64,000 nucleotides of DNA from Sinorhizobium alkalisoli (lineage in GTDB: Bacteria > Pseudomonadota > Alphaproteobacteria > Rhizobiales > Rhizobiaceae). The stretch lies in assembly GCF_008932245.1 (NCBI RefSeq), contig NZ_CP034909.1, forward strand, positions 3,094,001 to 3,158,000. The letters run 5' to 3'. Position numbers and translations under genes: made by a program. Positions 28,809 through 38,454 of this stretch are shown here, piece after piece. The stretch's first letter is position 1; each line of letters opens with the position of its first letter. The notes under the pieces are model-generated. The model worked only from the letters and a program-made list of their open reading frames with translations. It searched no databases and had not been told where the DNA came from.

Positions 28809-30222
28809 TTCGCGCCCTTCCAACCTCTGCTGCGGTCCACCACGGTCGGGAATCAACCGGTTTCCCGTCTTTTCGAAACTCAATGTAAAGTGTCGGCCGG
28901 TCCGTTTCCAGCGTCAAGGCCGCCGCACTCGCCACTCTTTTTGCCCCCATTGTCGCGACCGGCTCGCCGGCCACCACGAATTGCCCCGGGCTGACACCGA
29001 CGCTCTCCATTCCGGAAAGCACGATGTGATAACCGTCACCCGCATTGAGGATGATCATCTGCCCATAGCTGCGGAACTTGCCGGCATAGACAACCCACCC
29101 ATCCGCCGGTGTGGTCACCAGCGCGCCCGCATTGGTCTCCAGCATGATCCCCTGCAAGGAATGCCCCGTGCCGTCGGCATCGCCAAACTGTCGCAGCAGC
29201 GAACCCGCGACGGGATAGCTGAGCTTCTGCCGTAATTCGGAAAAAACATATGCGGGCGCAATGCGGTTTTTGTCGGGCACGGCGCTCCTGGCGAGTTCCC
29301 GTGCCGTCTCGCGTTCGGCCTCGCTCATGCGCCGGCGCTCCTCGGCCTCGGCGCGCGCGGCCTCCGCGGCATCGCGCACCGAGGAAATCTCGGTTTCGAG
29401 CGACGAGATCAGGCCCTCGAGATTGGTCGCCTGCTGGGCGAGTTCGCTGGCCTTGCGCTGCTCGGCGGTCAGGTCCGCCGCATTCTGCCGGCGCAGCTTC
29501 TCCTTCTCGGCGACGAGCATCGCCATGCGCCGCTCCTCCTCGAGATTGGCGGCCATCGCCGCCGTCAGCTCGTCGCGCTGACGGCCGATTCCGCGCCGGA
29601 TTTCGGCGAGCGCCGCGAGATCGGCGACGAGGCTCTCGGTTTCCTTGCGGATGCCCGGAACGACGGCGCCAAGCAGGATGGCGCTGCGCACGGAGGCGAG
29701 CGCGTCCTCCGGCGTCACCAGGATCGCCGGCGGCGGATTTCGCCCCATGCGCTGAAGCGCCGCCAATACCTCGGCGAGCAGGCCGCGCCGGGCCCTGAGC
29801 GAGTGCTTGACCGCGTCTTCCTTGACGCGCAAGTCGCCGAGCTTCGTCTCGCCACCGGCAATCTGCCGCTCCAGGTCCTGGCGCTTCTTCGCCGACTCGA
29901 CGATTGCCGAGCGCAACGCCGCATTGCTCTTGTCGATCTCGGCGATCGTCCGCTCGAGCGCCTCGGCGCGCTCCTTAGACAGCGTGATCGTCCTGGAAAG
30001 CGCCTCGAGTTCGCTGCGCGTGCTGTCGCGCCTCAGCGCAAGACCGGCCGCCGGATCCGCGGCCCCTTGGTCCTTGGTCACCGCGCCGGCGGGCGAGTCT
30101 TCGGCGAGCACCGGGGCAGCCGTCGCCAGCAGCAGCGCCGCAAGCGCGGCACCGCCGCCCAACCGCCGCACGCCAAGTGCGCTCCGGCCCCGATTCGCGG
30201 CTGCTTTCCCTCGGCGTCTCAT
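28798..30222 (-). CDS. EnvC-like murein hydrolase activator
   Basis: 474 residues with an N-terminal signal sequence (ALGVRRLGGGAALAALLLATAAPVLA), then a long coiled coil (about residues 60-330, rich in Glu/Lys/Arg) and a C-terminal LytM-like domain (GHSLQGIMLETNAGALVTTPADGWVVYAGKF). The zinc-binding His residues of active M23 peptidases are largely absent (YHIVLSG in place of HxH), as in E. coli EnvC, which activates amidases rather than cutting murein itself. ATG 30222 is the only plausible start. It heads the minus-strand block with ctpA. Confidence 0.88.
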   Translation of the reverse strand: MRRRGKAAANRGRSALGVRRLGGGAALAALLLATAAPVLAEDSPAGAVTKDQGAADPAAGLALRRDSTRSELEALSRTITLSKERAEALERTIAEIDKSNAALRSAIVESAKKRQDLERQIAGGETKLGDLRVKEDAVKHSLRARRGLLAEVLAALQRMGRNPPPAILVTPEDALASVRSAILLGAVVPGIRKETESLVADLAALAEIRRGIGRQRDELTAAMAANLEEERRMAMLVAEKEKLRRQNAADLTAEQRKASELAQQATNLEGLISSLETEISSVRDAAEAARAEAEERRRMSEAERETARELARSAVPDKNRIAPAYVFSELRQKLSYPVAGSLLRQFGDADGTGHSLQGIMLETNAGALVTTPADGWVVYAGKFRSYGQMIILNAGDGYHIVLSGMESVGVSPGQFVVAGEPVATMGAKRVASAAALTLETDRPTLYIEFRKDGKPVDSRPWWTAAEVGRARNDT

Positions 30223-30340
30223 CCAGTCCCATGCATCAAAAAAGGTAGCAGACCCTAATCCGATTTGGCCGGGCCACCAACACATAATCGCGTTATCGCT
30301 CCGGGAGGGTGCTCGCGAATTCGCCCGCAACAGGAACAAA

Positions 30341-30500
30341 CCCCTCCCCACCCCCTCCCCACAAGGGAGGGGCTTACGATGCCGCGCCCCTCCCCGCCAA
30401 TTCCCTACCTCGCAACGGACGCTAAGGCGTTGAAATCGCGGGAGATCGCCGCGAGCACCGAGCCCCTCCCCCATGTGGGGAGGGGATGGGGAGGGTTTGA
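30341..30500. repeat. Palindromic CCCCTCCCC/GGGGAGGGG intergenic repeat
   Basis: CCCCTCCCCACCCCCTCCCC appears at about 30341-30360, followed by GGGAGGGGC and, from about 30461, CCCCTCCCCCATGTGGGGAGGGG and GGGAGGG. The blocks can form several hairpins. The arrangement resembles the mosaic repeats of rhizobia. The region of about 280 bases between envC and rlmH shows no gene. Confidence 0.6.
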
Positions 30501-30501
30501 T

Positions 30502-30984
30502 CTAAGCCCGGTGGTAGGGATGGCCGGAGAGGATCGTCACGGCGCGATAGAGCTGTTCGGCGATCAGGATGCGCACGAGCTGATGCGGCCAGGTCATCTT
30601 GCCGAGGCTGAGCACCGCGTCGGCGCGCGCGTGGAGCGCCGGATCGAGCCCGTCGGCGCCGCCGATGGCGATCATCAGATCGCGTTTGCCGCCATCGCGG
30701 AAGGTGGCGAGCAAACTCGCAAAGGCCTCCGAGTCGATCGCCTTGCCGCGCTCGTCGAGCAGCACCAGCAGGCTGCCGTCGGCGAGCGCCTTTTCGAGCT
30801 GGGCCGCCTCCTCGCGCTTGCGCGTCTCGGCATTGGCCGCCCGGCTCTCGTTGACTTCGACGAGGCGCGAAAGCTCGAGGCCGACGGCCGGCCCCGTCTT
30901 GGCGAAGCGGTCGAGATAACGGGCCGCAAGTTCCTTTTCCGGCCCCGCCTTCAGGCGGCCGACTGCAAAAAGTCCGATACGCAT
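30502..30984 (-). CDS. rlmH: 23S rRNA pseudouridine-1915 N3-methyltransferase
   Basis: A 160-residue SPOUT-class methyltransferase: MRIGLFAVGRLKAGPEKELAARYLDRF at the start, LLVLLDERGKAIDSEAFA, AIGGADGLDPALHARA (glycine-rich SAM knot) and SLGKMTWPHQLVRILIAEQLYRAVTIL, with the conserved C-terminal GHPYHRA. It methylates pseudouridine 1915 in helix 69 of 23S rRNA. The ATG at 30984 starts exactly at the family N-terminus. It follows rsfS as is normal. Confidence 0.95.
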   Translation of the reverse strand: MRIGLFAVGRLKAGPEKELAARYLDRFAKTGPAVGLELSRLVEVNESRAANAETRKREEAAQLEKALADGSLLVLLDERGKAIDSEAFASLLATFRDGGKRDLMIAIGGADGLDPALHARADAVLSLGKMTWPHQLVRILIAEQLYRAVTILSGHPYHRA

Positions 30985-31135
30985 GCCCGTTTGGTCCCCC
31001 GGGACGGCCGGTCGTTCGGCCGGCAAATACCGTTCCTGCTGTCATCGCCCTTGAGCCATGACAGCCGCAATTCAAAATTCGGCACCGGTCGGCGCTCCGT
31101 CCCAAGGCTAACGGGTCAGGTACGGGCGGCGTGTC

Positions 31136-31582
31136 TCAGTGCAGGGTGCTCTCCTCGACGTCCGGGGCGGCCCACATCTTTTCGATGTTGTAGAACTCCC
31201 GGATCTCGGGCCGGAAGATGTGGACAATCACATCGCCGGTGTCGATCAGCACCCAATCACCACCTTCGAGACCTTCGACACGGGGGGTGCCAAGTCCCTC
31301 GTCCTTCAGGTCTGTCGTCAGATGGTCGGCAATCGCCATCACATGCCTGTTCGATCGCCCGGAGACAACGACCATGAAGTCTCCCAGCGCCGACTTTCCG
31401 GCAATGTTGATGGTAACAATATCTTCTGCCTTCGAGTCCTCTAGGCTTTCGAGGACCAGCTTGAGCGCACGGACAGCGGCTTCGTCGCTCGGTTCCGTGC
31501 TGCGCGGGATTGCGGAGATCGCATATCCCTTGGCGTGTGCTGTTGTCAGGGTTTTTCCTTTCCGAATGAACAGAACAAGCAC
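31136..31582 (-). CDS. rsfS: Ribosome silencing factor
   Basis: The RsfS/Iojap core runs from about residue 35 to the end: ALKLVLESLEDSKAEDIVTINIAGKSALGDFMVVVSGRSNRHVMAIADHL and WVLIDTGDVIVHIFRPEIREFYNIEKMW. The protein binds L14 and blocks 50S-30S joining under starvation. The start is uncertain: the frame begins at GTG 31582 with a poor ribosome-binding site, and no ATG exists in the first 40 codons. Gene order nadD-rsfS-rlmH is the usual alphaproteobacterial one. Confidence 0.9.
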   Translation of the reverse strand: MLVLFIRKGKTLTTAHAKGYAISAIPRSTEPSDEAAVRALKLVLESLEDSKAEDIVTINIAGKSALGDFMVVVSGRSNRHVMAIADHLTTDLKDEGLGTPRVEGLEGGDWVLIDTGDVIVHIFRPEIREFYNIEKMWAAPDVEESTLH

Positions 31583-31683
31583 TTCCGGTTCGTGATTCTC
31601 TTCGAACCGTAACTAAATGTAGGCATCAAACCCTTGCGGTTTCAAGAGATGGCTAGAGACATGGGCGACGAAAACGCCGGAAT

Positions 31684-32271
31684 TCAGCGCGGCGCTGCAG
31701 AGCGCAGCGCCGTCGAGCTCAGCGGCGAGCGCCGCCCGTGAATGAAGGTCCAGGCCGGCGCAGGCCGAAAAGCGAGCGTCGAGGCGTCATCCTCGTCGAT
31801 GCGCGCATGGCTGAACGTCCGCGCCATCGGCGACGAAAGATAGGCGAGCGTCGACCCCGGCCGGTCCACGACCGCGATCGGAAAGGTGGCGACGATCTGC
31901 CGCCAGTCCTGCCAGCGATGGAAGCTTTTGAGATTGTCCGCCCCCATGATCCAGACGAAGCGCACGCCGGGATTGCGGGCGCGGACGAATTCCAGGGTGC
32001 GGGCCGTATAGCTCTGGCCGAGCGTCTTTTCGAAGGCGGTCACCTTGATGCGCGGATTTTCGGCGAGCCTCTCGCTGGCGGCGATGCGCTCGCCAAGCGG
32101 CGCCAGATTGTGGTTGTCCTTCAACGGATTGCCCGGCGTCACCATCCACCAGAGCTGGTCGAGGGCAAGCCGGCGCAGCGCCGTCTCGGCAACGAGGGCA
32201 TGGCCCTGATGCGGCGGATTGAAAGAGCCGCCGAACAGCCCGACGGCCATGCCGCGCTCGACATGCGGCAT
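31684..32271 (-). CDS. nadD: Nicotinate-nucleotide adenylyltransferase
   Basis: 195 residues with the nucleotidyltransferase motifs GLFGGSFNPPHQGH (the HxGH equivalent) near residue 11 and SSTALRS at the C-terminus, plus WWMVTPGNPLK and WIMGADNLKSFHRWQDW in between. It adenylates nicotinate mononucleotide in NAD synthesis. The ATG at 32271 is 35 bases after the proA stop; no nearer start exists. Confidence 0.93.
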   Translation of the reverse strand: MPHVERGMAVGLFGGSFNPPHQGHALVAETALRRLALDQLWWMVTPGNPLKDNHNLAPLGERIAASERLAENPRIKVTAFEKTLGQSYTARTLEFVRARNPGVRFVWIMGADNLKSFHRWQDWRQIVATFPIAVVDRPGSTLAYLSSPMARTFSHARIDEDDASTLAFRPAPAWTFIHGRRSPLSSTALRSAAPR

Positions 32272-32306
32272 GCGCAGATGGGCCGGCTTGACTTCGGCTG
32301 CCGTCG

Positions 32307-33590
32307 TCAGGGCCGCACCTGTCCTGTGCCGCGGACGCGATATTTGAACGAGGTCAGCTGCTCGACGCCGACGGGGCCGCGGGCGTGCATCTTGCCGGTG
32401 GCGATGCCGATCTCGCCGCCCATGCCGAACTCGCCGCCATCGGCGAACTGCGTCGAGGCATTGTGCAAGAGGATCGCCGAATCGATCTCCGAGAAGAAGC
32501 GCTCGACGACGGCCGGATCCTCGGCGATCACCGCTTCCGTGTGGGCGGAAGACCAGCGGTTGATGTGCTCGATGGCGCCGGAAATGCCGTCGACGAGCTT
32601 TGCCGAGATGATCGCGTCGAGATATTCGGTCGCCCAGTCCTCCTCGCTCGCGGACTTCAGCCCGGCAAGCATGCCGGAGAGCTCTTCCGACACGCGCACC
32701 TCGCAGCCGGCCTCGAGCAGCGCCTCAAGCAGCGGCCTTGCCAGCCGGTCGGCGGCATTCCGGTCGATCAGCAGCGTTTCGGCGGCGCCGCAAATGCCGG
32801 TGCGGCGCATCTTGGCATTGACGACGATCTTCGTCGCCATGTCGAGATCGGCCGACGCGTCGACATAGATATGGCAGAGGCCCTCGAGATGGGCAAAGAC
32901 CGGCACCCGCGCCTCGCTCTGCACGCGGGCGACGAGGCTCTTTCCGCCGCGCGGCACGATCACGTCGATCGCGCCCTCGAGGCCGGTGAGCATGGCGCCG
33001 ACGGCGGCGCGGTCGGCAACCGGCACCATCTGGATCGCATCTTCCGGCAGTCCCGCCGCCTTCAAGCCTTCGACGAGGCAGGCATGGATCGACCGCGAGG
33101 AATGGAAGCTGTCGGAGCCGCCGCGGAGAATCACGGCATTGCCGGCCTTGAGGCAGAGCGCGCCGGCATCCGCCGTCACATTCGGGCGGCTTTCGTAGAT
33201 GACGCCGATGACCCCGAGCGGCGTGCGCACGCGCTCGATATGCAGCCCGTTCGGGCGGTCCCATTCGGCGATCACCGCGCCGACCGGATCCTTGAACTCG
33301 GCGATCGCGCGAATGGCGTCGGCCATGTCGCGGATGCGGCCCGCGTTCAGCGTCAGCCGGTCGATGAAGGCCTTGGCCACACCGGTCTTTTCGGCATTGT
33401 CGAGGTCGATCGCATTGGCGGCGAGGATTTCGCCGCTCCGGGCAAGCAGCGCATCCGCCATGGCGATCAGCGCCGCGTGCTTGCGCTCGGCGCTCGCGAC
33501 CGCGAGCGGACGGGCGGCCGCCTTCGCGCGCCGGCCGATCTCCAGCATGATCGCGTTGACGTCCTCGCCATTCTTCGCCGTCTCAAGCAT
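32307..33590 (-). CDS. proA: Glutamate-5-semialdehyde dehydrogenase (gamma-glutamyl phosphate reductase)
   Basis: 427 residues with the ProA signature region: [55 protein letters not shown] containing the catalytic Cys, and [30 protein letters not shown] near the C-terminus. The enzyme performs the second step of proline synthesis. The ATG at 33590 lies 8 bases inside the proB end, with AAAGGG upstream, so proB and proA are translated together. Confidence 0.95.
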   Translation of the reverse strand: MLETAKNGEDVNAIMLEIGRRAKAAARPLAVASAERKHAALIAMADALLARSGEILAANAIDLDNAEKTGVAKAFIDRLTLNAGRIRDMADAIRAIAEFKDPVGAVIAEWDRPNGLHIERVRTPLGVIGVIYESRPNVTADAGALCLKAGNAVILRGGSDSFHSSRSIHACLVEGLKAAGLPEDAIQMVPVADRAAVGAMLTGLEGAIDVIVPRGGKSLVARVQSEARVPVFAHLEGLCHIYVDASADLDMATKIVVNAKMRRTGICGAAETLLIDRNAADRLARPLLEALLEAGCEVRVSEELSGMLAGLKSASEEDWATEYLDAIISAKLVDGISGAIEHINRWSSAHTEAVIAEDPAVVERFFSEIDSAILLHNASTQFADGGEFGMGGEIGIATGKMHARGPVGVEQLTSFKYRVRGTGQVRP

Positions 33591-34779
33591 GAAGCTTGCC
33601 CTTTCTCTCGTCCTCATCCTGCCCGGGCGCTTCACCCTCGGGGCGCTTGCCAGGAGGCGCCGTCATCACCAGGTCGTCGCGATGCACCATGGCGGCGCGG
33701 CCGGCATAGCCGAGAATCGCGGCGATCTCGGCCGATTTCTTGCCGGCGATCTGGCGCGCCTCATGGACGTCGTAGCCGGCAAGGCCGCGGGCGATCTCGC
33801 GGCCCGTCGCTCCGAGGATGGCGATCGTATCGCCGCGGCTGAAGCTGCCCGTCACCTGCCGGACGCCAGCCGGAAGCAGGCTCTTGCCGGAGCGCAGCGC
33901 GTTTTCGGCCCCGGCATCGACCGTCACCGAGCCGGCGGGCAGAAGCTGGCCGGCAATCCAGGTCTTGCGGGCGGTGACCGGCGAGCCGGACGGCGCGAAC
34001 CAGGAGGAGCGCGCCCCCGCCTCGATGGCCTTCAAAGGGTGCTCCGGCTTGCCGGAGGCGATGATCATGGCGCAGCCGGCGGTGGTGGCGATCTTGCCGG
34101 CATCGATCTTGGTGCGCATGCCGCCGCGCGAAAGCTCCGACGCCGCGCCGCCGGCCATCGCCTCGATCTCCGGAGTGATCTCGGCGATCGTCTCCAAAAA
34201 GCGGGCCTCCGGATCGAGATGCGGCGGCGCCGTATAGAGCCCGTCGATATCGGAGAGCAGCACGAGCAGGTCGGCGCCGACCATGGTCGCGACCCGCGCC
34301 GCCAGCCGGTCGTTGTCGCCATAGCGGATTTCGGTGGTGGCGACCGTGTCGTTCTCGTTGATGATCGGCACGGAGCCGAGCTTCAGCAGCTGGTTGATCG
34401 TCGCGCGCGCATTGAGATAGCGGCGGCGCTCCTCCGTATCGCCGAGCGTCAGCAGGATCTGGCCGGCAATGATCTGATCGGCCGAGAGGCTCTCCGACCA
34501 GGCCCGGGCAAGCGCGATCTGGCCGACGGCGGCGGCCGCCTGGCTATCCTCGAGCCTCAGGACGCCGGCGGGCAGGTTCAGCACCGTGCGGCCGAGCGCG
34601 ATCGCACCGGAGGAGACGACCAGCACCTCGACGCCCTTCATCTTCAGCGCCGCGATATCGGCCGAGAGCGCATCGAGCCAGGCCTTCTTCAGCCCCGACT
34701 TGCGCTCGACGAGCAGCGCCGAGCCGATCTTGATGACGATGCGCCGGTATTTCTCGAGCGGTTTGCGCGTGGCGGCCAT
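33583..34779 (-). CDS. proB: Glutamate 5-kinase with PUA domain
   Basis: 398 residues: an amino-acid kinase domain ([89 protein letters not shown]) and a C-terminal PUA domain from about residue 290 ([30 protein letters not shown]). It phosphorylates glutamate, the first and proline-inhibited step. It starts one base after the obgE stop and overlaps proA. Confidence 0.95.
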   Translation of the reverse strand: MAATRKPLEKYRRIVIKIGSALLVERKSGLKKAWLDALSADIAALKMKGVEVLVVSSGAIALGRTVLNLPAGVLRLEDSQAAAAVGQIALARAWSESLSADQIIAGQILLTLGDTEERRRYLNARATINQLLKLGSVPIINENDTVATTEIRYGDNDRLAARVATMVGADLLVLLSDIDGLYTAPPHLDPEARFLETIAEITPEIEAMAGGAASELSRGGMRTKIDAGKIATTAGCAMIIASGKPEHPLKAIEAGARSSWFAPSGSPVTARKTWIAGQLLPAGSVTVDAGAENALRSGKSLLPAGVRQVTGSFSRGDTIAILGATGREIARGLAGYDVHEARQIAGKKSAEIAAILGYAGRAAMVHRDDLVMTAPPGKRPEGEAPGQDEDERKGKLHA

Positions 34780-34780
34780 G

Positions 34781-35803
<1,023 letters not shown>

Positions 35804-35866
35804 CTAGAGATGCCGCGTTTGCCGCCTTCGATATAGGCGCTTCCGGCCAAGGTCAAAGACTATCAT

Positions 35867-35904
35867 GCAAAAAGAACCCCGCCAGCGGACACACGGGGGT
35901 TCTT
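35867..35904 (-). terminator. Terminator after the GNAT pair
   Basis: On the minus strand AAGAACCCC and GGGGTTCTT form a perfect 9-bp stem with a 15-base loop, followed by TTTTT. It lies 9 bases beyond the stop of the GNAT gene and about 80 bases before obgE. Confidence 0.85.
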
Positions 35905-35912
35905 ATTGTCGT

Positions 35913-36491
35913 TCAGTGCGGCCGGGTGAGGTCTCCGGCGGTCAGCCGCGTTTCGATATGCGCGACCATGGCATTGCGGGCGCGCGCGAACACCTGGCTG
36001 CAGCCGGTGATCTTGAAGCCGAGCTTCTCCTGCACCTTGAGCGAGGCCGGGTTGTCGGCGAAGACGCCCGAATGGAGCGTCGCCCCCGGCATGCGCCGGA
36101 AGAAGCGCTCGACCGCCGCATAAACCACCTCGGACATGAGGCCCCTGCCCCAATAGAAGCGGTTCAGCCAATAGCCGACATGCCATTGGCCCTCTCTCAG
36201 CTCGATGCCGACGCAGCCGATATGGACGTCGTCGCCGCTGGTGATCGCGAGCGCCCAATCCTGGAGGGCCGTCTGGCGGTTCAGCCAGTCGAGCGCGTCC
36301 TGCTGGTGATAGGGCGCCGGCACGCGCATGAGCATGCGCGCCACCTGGAAATCGGCAAGCGACTCGGCGATCGCCGGCGCATCGGCAAGCCGGTGCGGCC
36401 GGAGCACCAGACGCTTGGTTTCGATCACCGGGCAAGGGCCAGGGTCGGGCCGCGCGACGAGGCGCGCTCGGTCTTGAACGAGCGCGTTCAT
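35913..36491 (-). CDS. GNAT-family N-acetyltransferase (RimJ/RimL-like)
   Basis: 192 residues with the RimJ-like order: TKRLVLRPHRLADAPAIAESL, HVGYWLNRFYWGRGLMSEVVYAAVERFF (the acetyl-CoA loop, W-G-R-G) and HSGVFADNPASLKVQEKLGFKITG. The target is unknown; relatives acetylate ribosomal proteins or small molecules. Its ATG overlaps the stop of the upstream GNAT gene (ATGA), so the two are co-translated, likely as products of an old duplication. Confidence 0.85.
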   Translation of the reverse strand: MNALVQDRARLVARPDPGPCPVIETKRLVLRPHRLADAPAIAESLADFQVARMLMRVPAPYHQQDALDWLNRQTALQDWALAITSGDDVHIGCVGIELREGQWHVGYWLNRFYWGRGLMSEVVYAAVERFFRRMPGATLHSGVFADNPASLKVQEKLGFKITGCSQVFARARNAMVAHIETRLTAGDLTRPH

Positions 36492-37132
36492 CGGTTTCCT
36501 CCCCAGCTTCTGAGCGAGACCCAGGTCTTGCGGTCGAGCCGGTACCATTCGACCGCCATCATGCCGCCGAGCGCGAGGCTGCCGACCATGCCGGAGCCCT
36601 GGAACTGAAAGCCGCACTTCTGGATGACCCGGCGCGAGGCGACGTTCATGACCCGGCAGCGCGCATCGATCTGGTCGATGTCGCGGGTGCGGAAGGCCAT
36701 GTCGGTGAGCGCCTGCGCCGCTTCCGTCGCATAGCCCTGGTTCCAGTAGGGCTGGCCCAGCCAGTAGCCGAGCTCGACCGTCTTGCCGTCCTCATGCGGC
36801 TCGATCCCGCAGCAGCCGAGGAATGCGCCATTGTCCGCCTTCGTGATCGCGTAGACGCACTTGCCGATCGTGCCTGCAGTCGTGCCGGCTTTTGCGCGTC
36901 GCACGAAATCGGCCGCATCCGCCGTGGTATAGGGGTGCGGCATGCGCGAGACCATGGTGGCGATGTTGGCGTTGTTGGCAAGATGGGCAAGGGCGTCGAT
37001 ATCGTCTTCATGCGGCGCGCGCAGAACGAGCCGGGGCGATAACAATATCGGGCAGTCGGTCCTTGACCTCTTGGGCCTCAGCCTTTGTTCGGGAGACCGG
37101 GACTGGTCTTCCCTCAGGAGCTCGGTTTGCAT
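36488..37132 (-). CDS. GNAT-family N-acetyltransferase (RimJ/RimL-like), paralogue
   Basis: 214 residues, same family as its downstream neighbour: SPRLVLRAPHEDDIDALAHLAN, ELGYWLGQPYWNQGYATEAAQALTDMAF (acetyl-CoA loop) and DARCRVMNVASRRVIQKCGFQFQG. The first 45 residues are variable and rich in Arg/Ser. ATG 37132 has GGAGG upstream, better than the alternative start 16 codons earlier. The gap of 132 bases to rpmA upstream contains a CAGCCGG/CCGGCTG hairpin. Confidence 0.85.
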   Translation of the reverse strand: MQTELLREDQSRSPEQRLRPKRSRTDCPILLSPRLVLRAPHEDDIDALAHLANNANIATMVSRMPHPYTTADAADFVRRAKAGTTAGTIGKCVYAITKADNGAFLGCCGIEPHEDGKTVELGYWLGQPYWNQGYATEAAQALTDMAFRTRDIDQIDARCRVMNVASRRVIQKCGFQFQGSGMVGSLALGGMMAVEWYRLDRKTWVSLRSWGGNR

Positions 37133-37264
37133 GGTTCTTTCCTCCAGACATGCGAAAAGGGGAGTTGGGTATTGCCCCATCTCCCCTTTGAAGTCTGGCT
37201 TCGGAACCTTGTGGGCGCTTCAGCCGGGTCGATGAGACGCCGGCTGTTTTAGAGCGCTACCGGC

Positions 37265-37534
37265 TTATTCCGCTGCTTCCGCTTTCGGCATTACAGACAC
37301 GTAGACTCGGCCATTGGCCTTCGTACGGAAGTCCACGTTGCCAGCCGTAAGCGCAAAAATCGTGTGATCCTTGCCGAGGCCGACATTGGCGCCCGGATGC
37401 CACTTCGTGCCGCGCTGGCGCACGATGATGTTGCCTGCGATGACGGCTTCGCCGCCGAACTTCTTCACGCCAAGGCGCTTGGACTCGGAATCGCGACCGT
37501 TGCGCGACGAACCGCCAGCTTTCTTGTGTGCCAT
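37265..37534 (-). CDS. rpmA: 50S ribosomal protein L27
   Basis: 89 residues: [19 protein letters not shown] is the invariant L27 start, whose tail reaches the peptidyl transferase centre, followed by [20 protein letters not shown] sequence ([22 protein letters not shown]) and HTIFALTAG. There is no N-terminal prosequence of the Firmicutes type. It follows rplU by 32 bases. Confidence 0.98.
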   Translation of the reverse strand: MAHKKAGGSSRNGRDSESKRLGVKKFGGEAVIAGNIIVRQRGTKWHPGANVGLGKDHTIFALTAGNVDFRTKANGRVYVSVMPKAEAAE

Positions 37535-37566
37535 TGGTGTTCTCCTTTAAACCTTCGATCCCGAAC

Positions 37567-37944
37567 TCAGTTTGCAGCTTCAGCTTCAGCGGCGGCTTCG
37601 GTCTTCTTCGAAGCCTTCTTCGCCTTGCCGCCGGCCGCAGCGATGTCCAGGATGCGGACTTTCGTCTGGTGCTGGCGATGGCCGCGCGAGCGCTTGGAGT
37701 TCTGGCGGCGGCGCTTCTTGAAGGCGATGACCTTCTTGGCGCGGCCCTGCTCCACGACCTCGGCGCTGACCACGGCACCTTCGACGAACGGAGCGCCGAC
37801 GGCGGCATCGGCGCCGGCGCCGACCATCAGGATCTCGGTGAATTCGATCTTGTCGCCTTGAACGCCTTCCAGCTTTTCGATGGTGATGACGTCGTTGGCC
37901 GCCACGCGGTACTGCTTACCGCCGGTCTTGATGACTGCGAACAT
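37567..37944 (-). CDS. rplU: 50S ribosomal protein L21
   Basis: 125 residues; the first 100 match L21 (MFAVIKTGGKQYRVAANDVITIEKLEG, VIAFKKRRRQNSKRSRGHRQHQTKVRI) and a lysine/alanine-rich tail of about 25 residues follows, as is common in rhizobia. The start ATG 37944 is supported by AAAGGAT upstream. A strong sigma-70 promoter is about 190 bases upstream. Confidence 0.98.
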   Translation of the reverse strand: MFAVIKTGGKQYRVAANDVITIEKLEGVQGDKIEFTEILMVGAGADAAVGAPFVEGAVVSAEVVEQGRAKKVIAFKKRRRQNSKRSRGHRQHQTKVRILDIAAAGGKAKKASKKTEAAAEAEAAN

Positions 37945-38133
37945 TTTTTATCCTTTCATGTTCGATCCGGCTCTCTGCCCCAAAGGAGACAAGGCCGTCT
38001 TTTTATTCAGTCGCTTCGGTTGAGCGGAGCGCTTCGGGAAACCCCTCATTCGGGGAAACCCCTGCCTCCGCCAGTGAACGGGCAAAAGCCCATTTTTGCT
38101 GCAGTGCGGGCAGGCCACACCACCTCATGGCGC

Positions 38134-38162
38134 GGATTACGGGAGTCGCCCACCCTTGTCAA
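38134..38162 (-). promoter_or_regulatory. Promoter of rplU-rpmA
   Basis: On the minus strand TTGACA (38162-38157) and TAATCC (38139-38134) have a 17-base spacer. The predicted leader of about 185 bases is long enough for autoregulation. Between 37945 and 38266 no gene is seen. Confidence 0.7.
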
Positions 38163-38203
38163 GGCGAAAGCCACGATCCTGACGATATTCTTCTTTTCGC
38201 CCC

Positions 38204-38232
38204 TTGCCAGCCGCCGAACTTGCCGCTATGTA
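38204..38232 (+). promoter_or_regulatory. Promoter of tRNA-Ser
   Basis: TTGCCA (38204-38209) and TATGTA (38227-38232) with a 17-base spacer lie 35 bases before the tRNA, an ideal distance. Confidence 0.6.
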
Positions 38233-38266
38233 CCGCCCGCGCTTCATGAGCGCCAACCGGCCCCGC

Positions 38267-38356
38267 GGAGAGGTGGCAGAGTGGTTGAATGCACCGCACT
38301 CGAAATGCGGCATGGGTGCAAGCCCATCGGGGGTTCGAATCCCCCCCTCTCCGCCA
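38267..38356 (+). tRNA. tRNA-Ser (CGA anticodon)
   Basis: The 90-base gene has an acceptor GGAGAGG/CCTCTCC, a D-arm GGCAGAGTGGTTGAATGCACC, an anticodon arm GCACTCGAAATGC (anticodon CGA), a long variable arm (GGCATGGGTGCAAGCCCATC, typical of class II tRNAs), a T-arm GGGGGTTCGAATCCCCC, a discriminator G and encoded CCA. An integrase gene follows 98 bases downstream, so it is the likely integration target of the island. Confidence 0.97.
38326..38356 (+). other. Putative attachment site (attL) in the tRNA-Ser 3' end
   Basis: Tyrosine integrases typically recombine in the T-arm/acceptor region of a tRNA and restore the tRNA 3' end. The integrase lies directly downstream and native gene order stops here. 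I saw no second copy of this sequence before 64,000, so the exact core and attR are unknown. Confidence 0.5.
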
Positions 38357-38454
38357 TGATCGATACAGGTTATTGATCTAAACCTACTTTTTCGATCAGA
38401 CGGCAGTACGCCTTCCTCCTTGGTACAGAATACTGGGCCAGAATGGAGGGTCGA

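Noticed and set aside
37219..37250. Hairpin CAGCCGG/CCGGCTG followed by TTTTA on the plus strand
   Set aside because: It lies downstream of rpmA, where a minus-strand terminator is expected, but the T-run is on the plus strand where no gene ends, so I did not call it a terminator.
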